DNA of 6,767 nucleotides from Nitrospirota bacterium (GTDB lineage: Bacteria; Nitrospirota; Leptospirillia; Leptospirillales; Leptospirillaceae): assembly GCA_021828525.1 (NCBI GenBank), contig JAJZGM010000068.1, positions 1 to 6,767 on the forward strand, given 5' to 3'. The notes under the pieces are model-generated. The model saw only the letters and a program-made list of their open reading frames with translations. It searched no databases and was not told where the DNA came from. Positions 5,660-6,767 of this stretch are shown here, one piece after another. Numbering within the stretch: the stretch's first letter is position 1; every line of letters begins with the position of its first letter. The position numbers and the translations under genes were made by a program.

Positions 5660-6610
5660 GTGGCCCGGATCCTTCGTCCGGCCCGTCCCCTTCGTCCCGG
5701 AGATTCTCTTCTTGTGGTTCGGACCGGCATGGCGGGCCCTTTCCCCGAATGGGACGAAGTCCGACGGCTGATGGAAGCGGCCGGCTTGAGTCCTGTCCTT
5801 TGCGATTCTCCGGATCCTGCCTTTTCCCCCTACGCTGCTCATGACAGGGAGAGAATGCGTCGCTTTTTTGAGGCTGTGACGGGTGGAAAGGGAGCGGGGG
5901 TCCTGTCGTATCGCGGAGGGGCAGGGGCGATCCGTCTCCTGGGATGGTGGGAGGATCAGTGGAAGGGTTTCAACGGAAATTTTCCCCTGGTTTGCGGATT
6001 TTCCGACATGACCTATCTCCACGCGGCCCTCGCCAGGAAGCTTTCGCTGGCCACCTTCTGGGGGCCGAACGCGAGGGAGCTTTTTCATCCGGAGACCTTT
6101 GCCCTCTGGTGGGAGATGGTGTCCGGGAAGGTGCAAAAAGGGGATTGCCTTCCTCTGGGCATTGCCCGCACCCTCCGGTCCGGCAGCGCTTCCGGACGAC
6201 TGATGGGCGGGAATCTCGAATCCCTGGCCCATCTTTGCGGGACTCCCTTCCTTCCGGATCTTACCGGGGCGATCCTTTTGATCGAGGATGTGGACGAACC
6301 GCTCTATGCGATCGACCGGTCCCTTCGGACCCTGTTCCTTTCGGGAGCTCTGGACCGCCTGTCCGGAATGGTGATCGGTCCCTTCTCCGGTTTTACCCCT
6401 CGGGACGATGACCCCGCCCGGTCCGTTTCTGACCTGGTCCTGTCCCTTGTGGAGCGGATTCCGGTCCTGGAGGCCAGTCTTCCTGGCCACGGAATTTCCC
6501 TGGCCACCTGGCCGCTCAATATCCGCGTCGAGCTCAGATGCCCGGATGGGGCATCCCCCTCCCTTGTCCTGCTGGAATCCCCCTTCGAAGATTTCGGGAA
6601 AACTTCCTGA
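5660..6610 (+). CDS. ldcA: LD-carboxypeptidase, peptidase family S66 (LdcA-like)
   Basis: A 316-residue serine peptidase of family S66. These enzymes remove the terminal D-alanine from murein tetrapeptides in the cytoplasm, which lets the tripeptide be recycled into peptidoglycan. Ser115 in GFSDMTYLH is the expected nucleophile, at the same number as in the Pseudomonas enzyme. The acidic member is most likely E209 in LLIEDVDEPLYAIDR (206-220). H278 in LPGH completes the Ser-Glu-His triad. Other family hallmarks are SYRGGAGA (83-90) and GRLMGGNLESLAHLCGTP (179-196). Length is normal, and there is no signal peptide, consistent with a cytosolic enzyme. The start is GTG, 2 bases after the RHH gene's stop, with AAAGAGGG 6 bases upstream. 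It is the last gene of the operon, and no clear intrinsic terminator follows. Some S66 members act on other substrates, such as microcin C (MccF), so the recycling role is the default rather than proven. Confidence 0.9.
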   Translation: MARILRPARPLRPGDSLLVVRTGMAGPFPEWDEVRRLMEAAGLSPVLCDSPDPAFSPYAAHDRERMRRFFEAVTGGKGAGVLSYRGGAGAIRLLGWWEDQWKGFNGNFPLVCGFSDMTYLHAALARKLSLATFWGPNARELFHPETFALWWEMVSGKVQKGDCLPLGIARTLRSGSASGRLMGGNLESLAHLCGTPFLPDLTGAILLIEDVDEPLYAIDRSLRTLFLSGALDRLSGMVIGPFSGFTPRDDDPARSVSDLVLSLVERIPVLEASLPGHGISLATWPLNIRVELRCPDGASPSLVLLESPFEDFGKTS

Positions 6611-6611
6611 C

Positions 6612-6767
6612 TCAGGGAACCTCGTCGCTCGGCTTTTCGGATGACCCGAATCCGTTGCCCATCAGGGACAGAATGGTTCCGGGAGGAAGAATCAGGGACT
6701 TTTGCCGGTCATTCGGGAAGGCGCGACGGTTCCGGAAGGTCATGTTCATGAGATCGATCGATCCCAA
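6612..6767 (-). CDS. C-terminal end of an unrecognised convergent gene (partial)
   Basis: The minus strand is open from the window edge to a TGA at 6614-6612, giving 51 residues. The segment includes IDLMNMTFRNRRAFPNDRQK, then an ILPPGTILSLMGNG stretch and a polar tail ending DEVP. Its end faces the end of the S66 gene with one base between the two stop codons, the compact layout expected of convergent genes. Composition looks protein-like, with a hydrophobic core segment followed by a charged tail. I recognise no family, and the run is too short to exclude a chance frame. Confidence 0.45.
   Translation of the reverse strand: MGSIDLMNMTFRNRRAFPNDRQKSLILPPGTILSLMGNGFGSSEKPSDEVP

Noticed and set aside
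5636..6490. Long open frame (284 codons) antisense to the LD-carboxypeptidase gene
   Set aside because: It is low-complexity, rich in Pro, Gly, Arg and Lys, as expected of the complement of a GC-rich gene. It has no recognisable motif, and the plus-strand gene has a full catalytic triad.
6602..6622. Short palindrome CCTGACTCAGG near the end of the LD-carboxypeptidase gene as a shared terminator
   Set aside because: It has almost no loop and no T-tract on either side, so it does not look like an intrinsic terminator.

Overview
The window is a GC-rich stretch, high fifties percent by eye, from a bacterial chromosome. An inorganic-carbon (DAB) pump subunit lies next to a protein resembling the accessory subunit of five-subunit 2-oxoacid:ferredoxin oxidoreductases. 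That pairing suggests a chemolithoautotroph fixing CO2 by the reductive TCA cycle. My best guess is a Leptospirillum-like member of Nitrospirota. This is inferred from gene content and protein style, not from a marker gene. Five of the six visible starts are best read as GTG.

Layout. (1) Bases 2-2772: the 3' part of dabA, cut by the window edge, and an overlapping PII-like regulator gene. Together they are the end of a DIC (dissolved inorganic carbon) uptake operon. (2) Bases 2773-3577: a self-contained unit with an extended -10 promoter, a candidate operator, one gene for a CODH beta/ACDS epsilon-like protein, and a textbook intrinsic terminator. (3) Bases 3578-4031: no intact gene. The minus strand carries a frameshifted, shrunken relic of the C-terminal half of an EAL (cyclic-di-GMP phosphodiesterase) domain. 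(4) Bases 4032-6610: a tightly packed four-gene operon. It encodes a creatininase-family metallo-amidohydrolase, a small ParA ATPase, an 80-residue ribbon-helix-helix partner, and an S66 LD-carboxypeptidase. (5) Bases 6612-6767: the end of an unrecognised convergent gene on the minus strand.

How the genes may work together. DabA, with a DabB partner expected upstream, would raise intracellular bicarbonate, and the PII-like protein probably tunes this. The next gene is plausibly also part of carbon fixation. The second operon is less obvious. ParA plus the RHH protein looks like a ParF/ParG-type segregation or positioning cassette, here on what seems to be a chromosome. It is co-transcribed with a peptidoglycan-recycling enzyme and an amidohydrolase of unknown substrate. 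That linkage is the least explained thing in the window. No RNA gene, CRISPR array or insertion sequence was seen.
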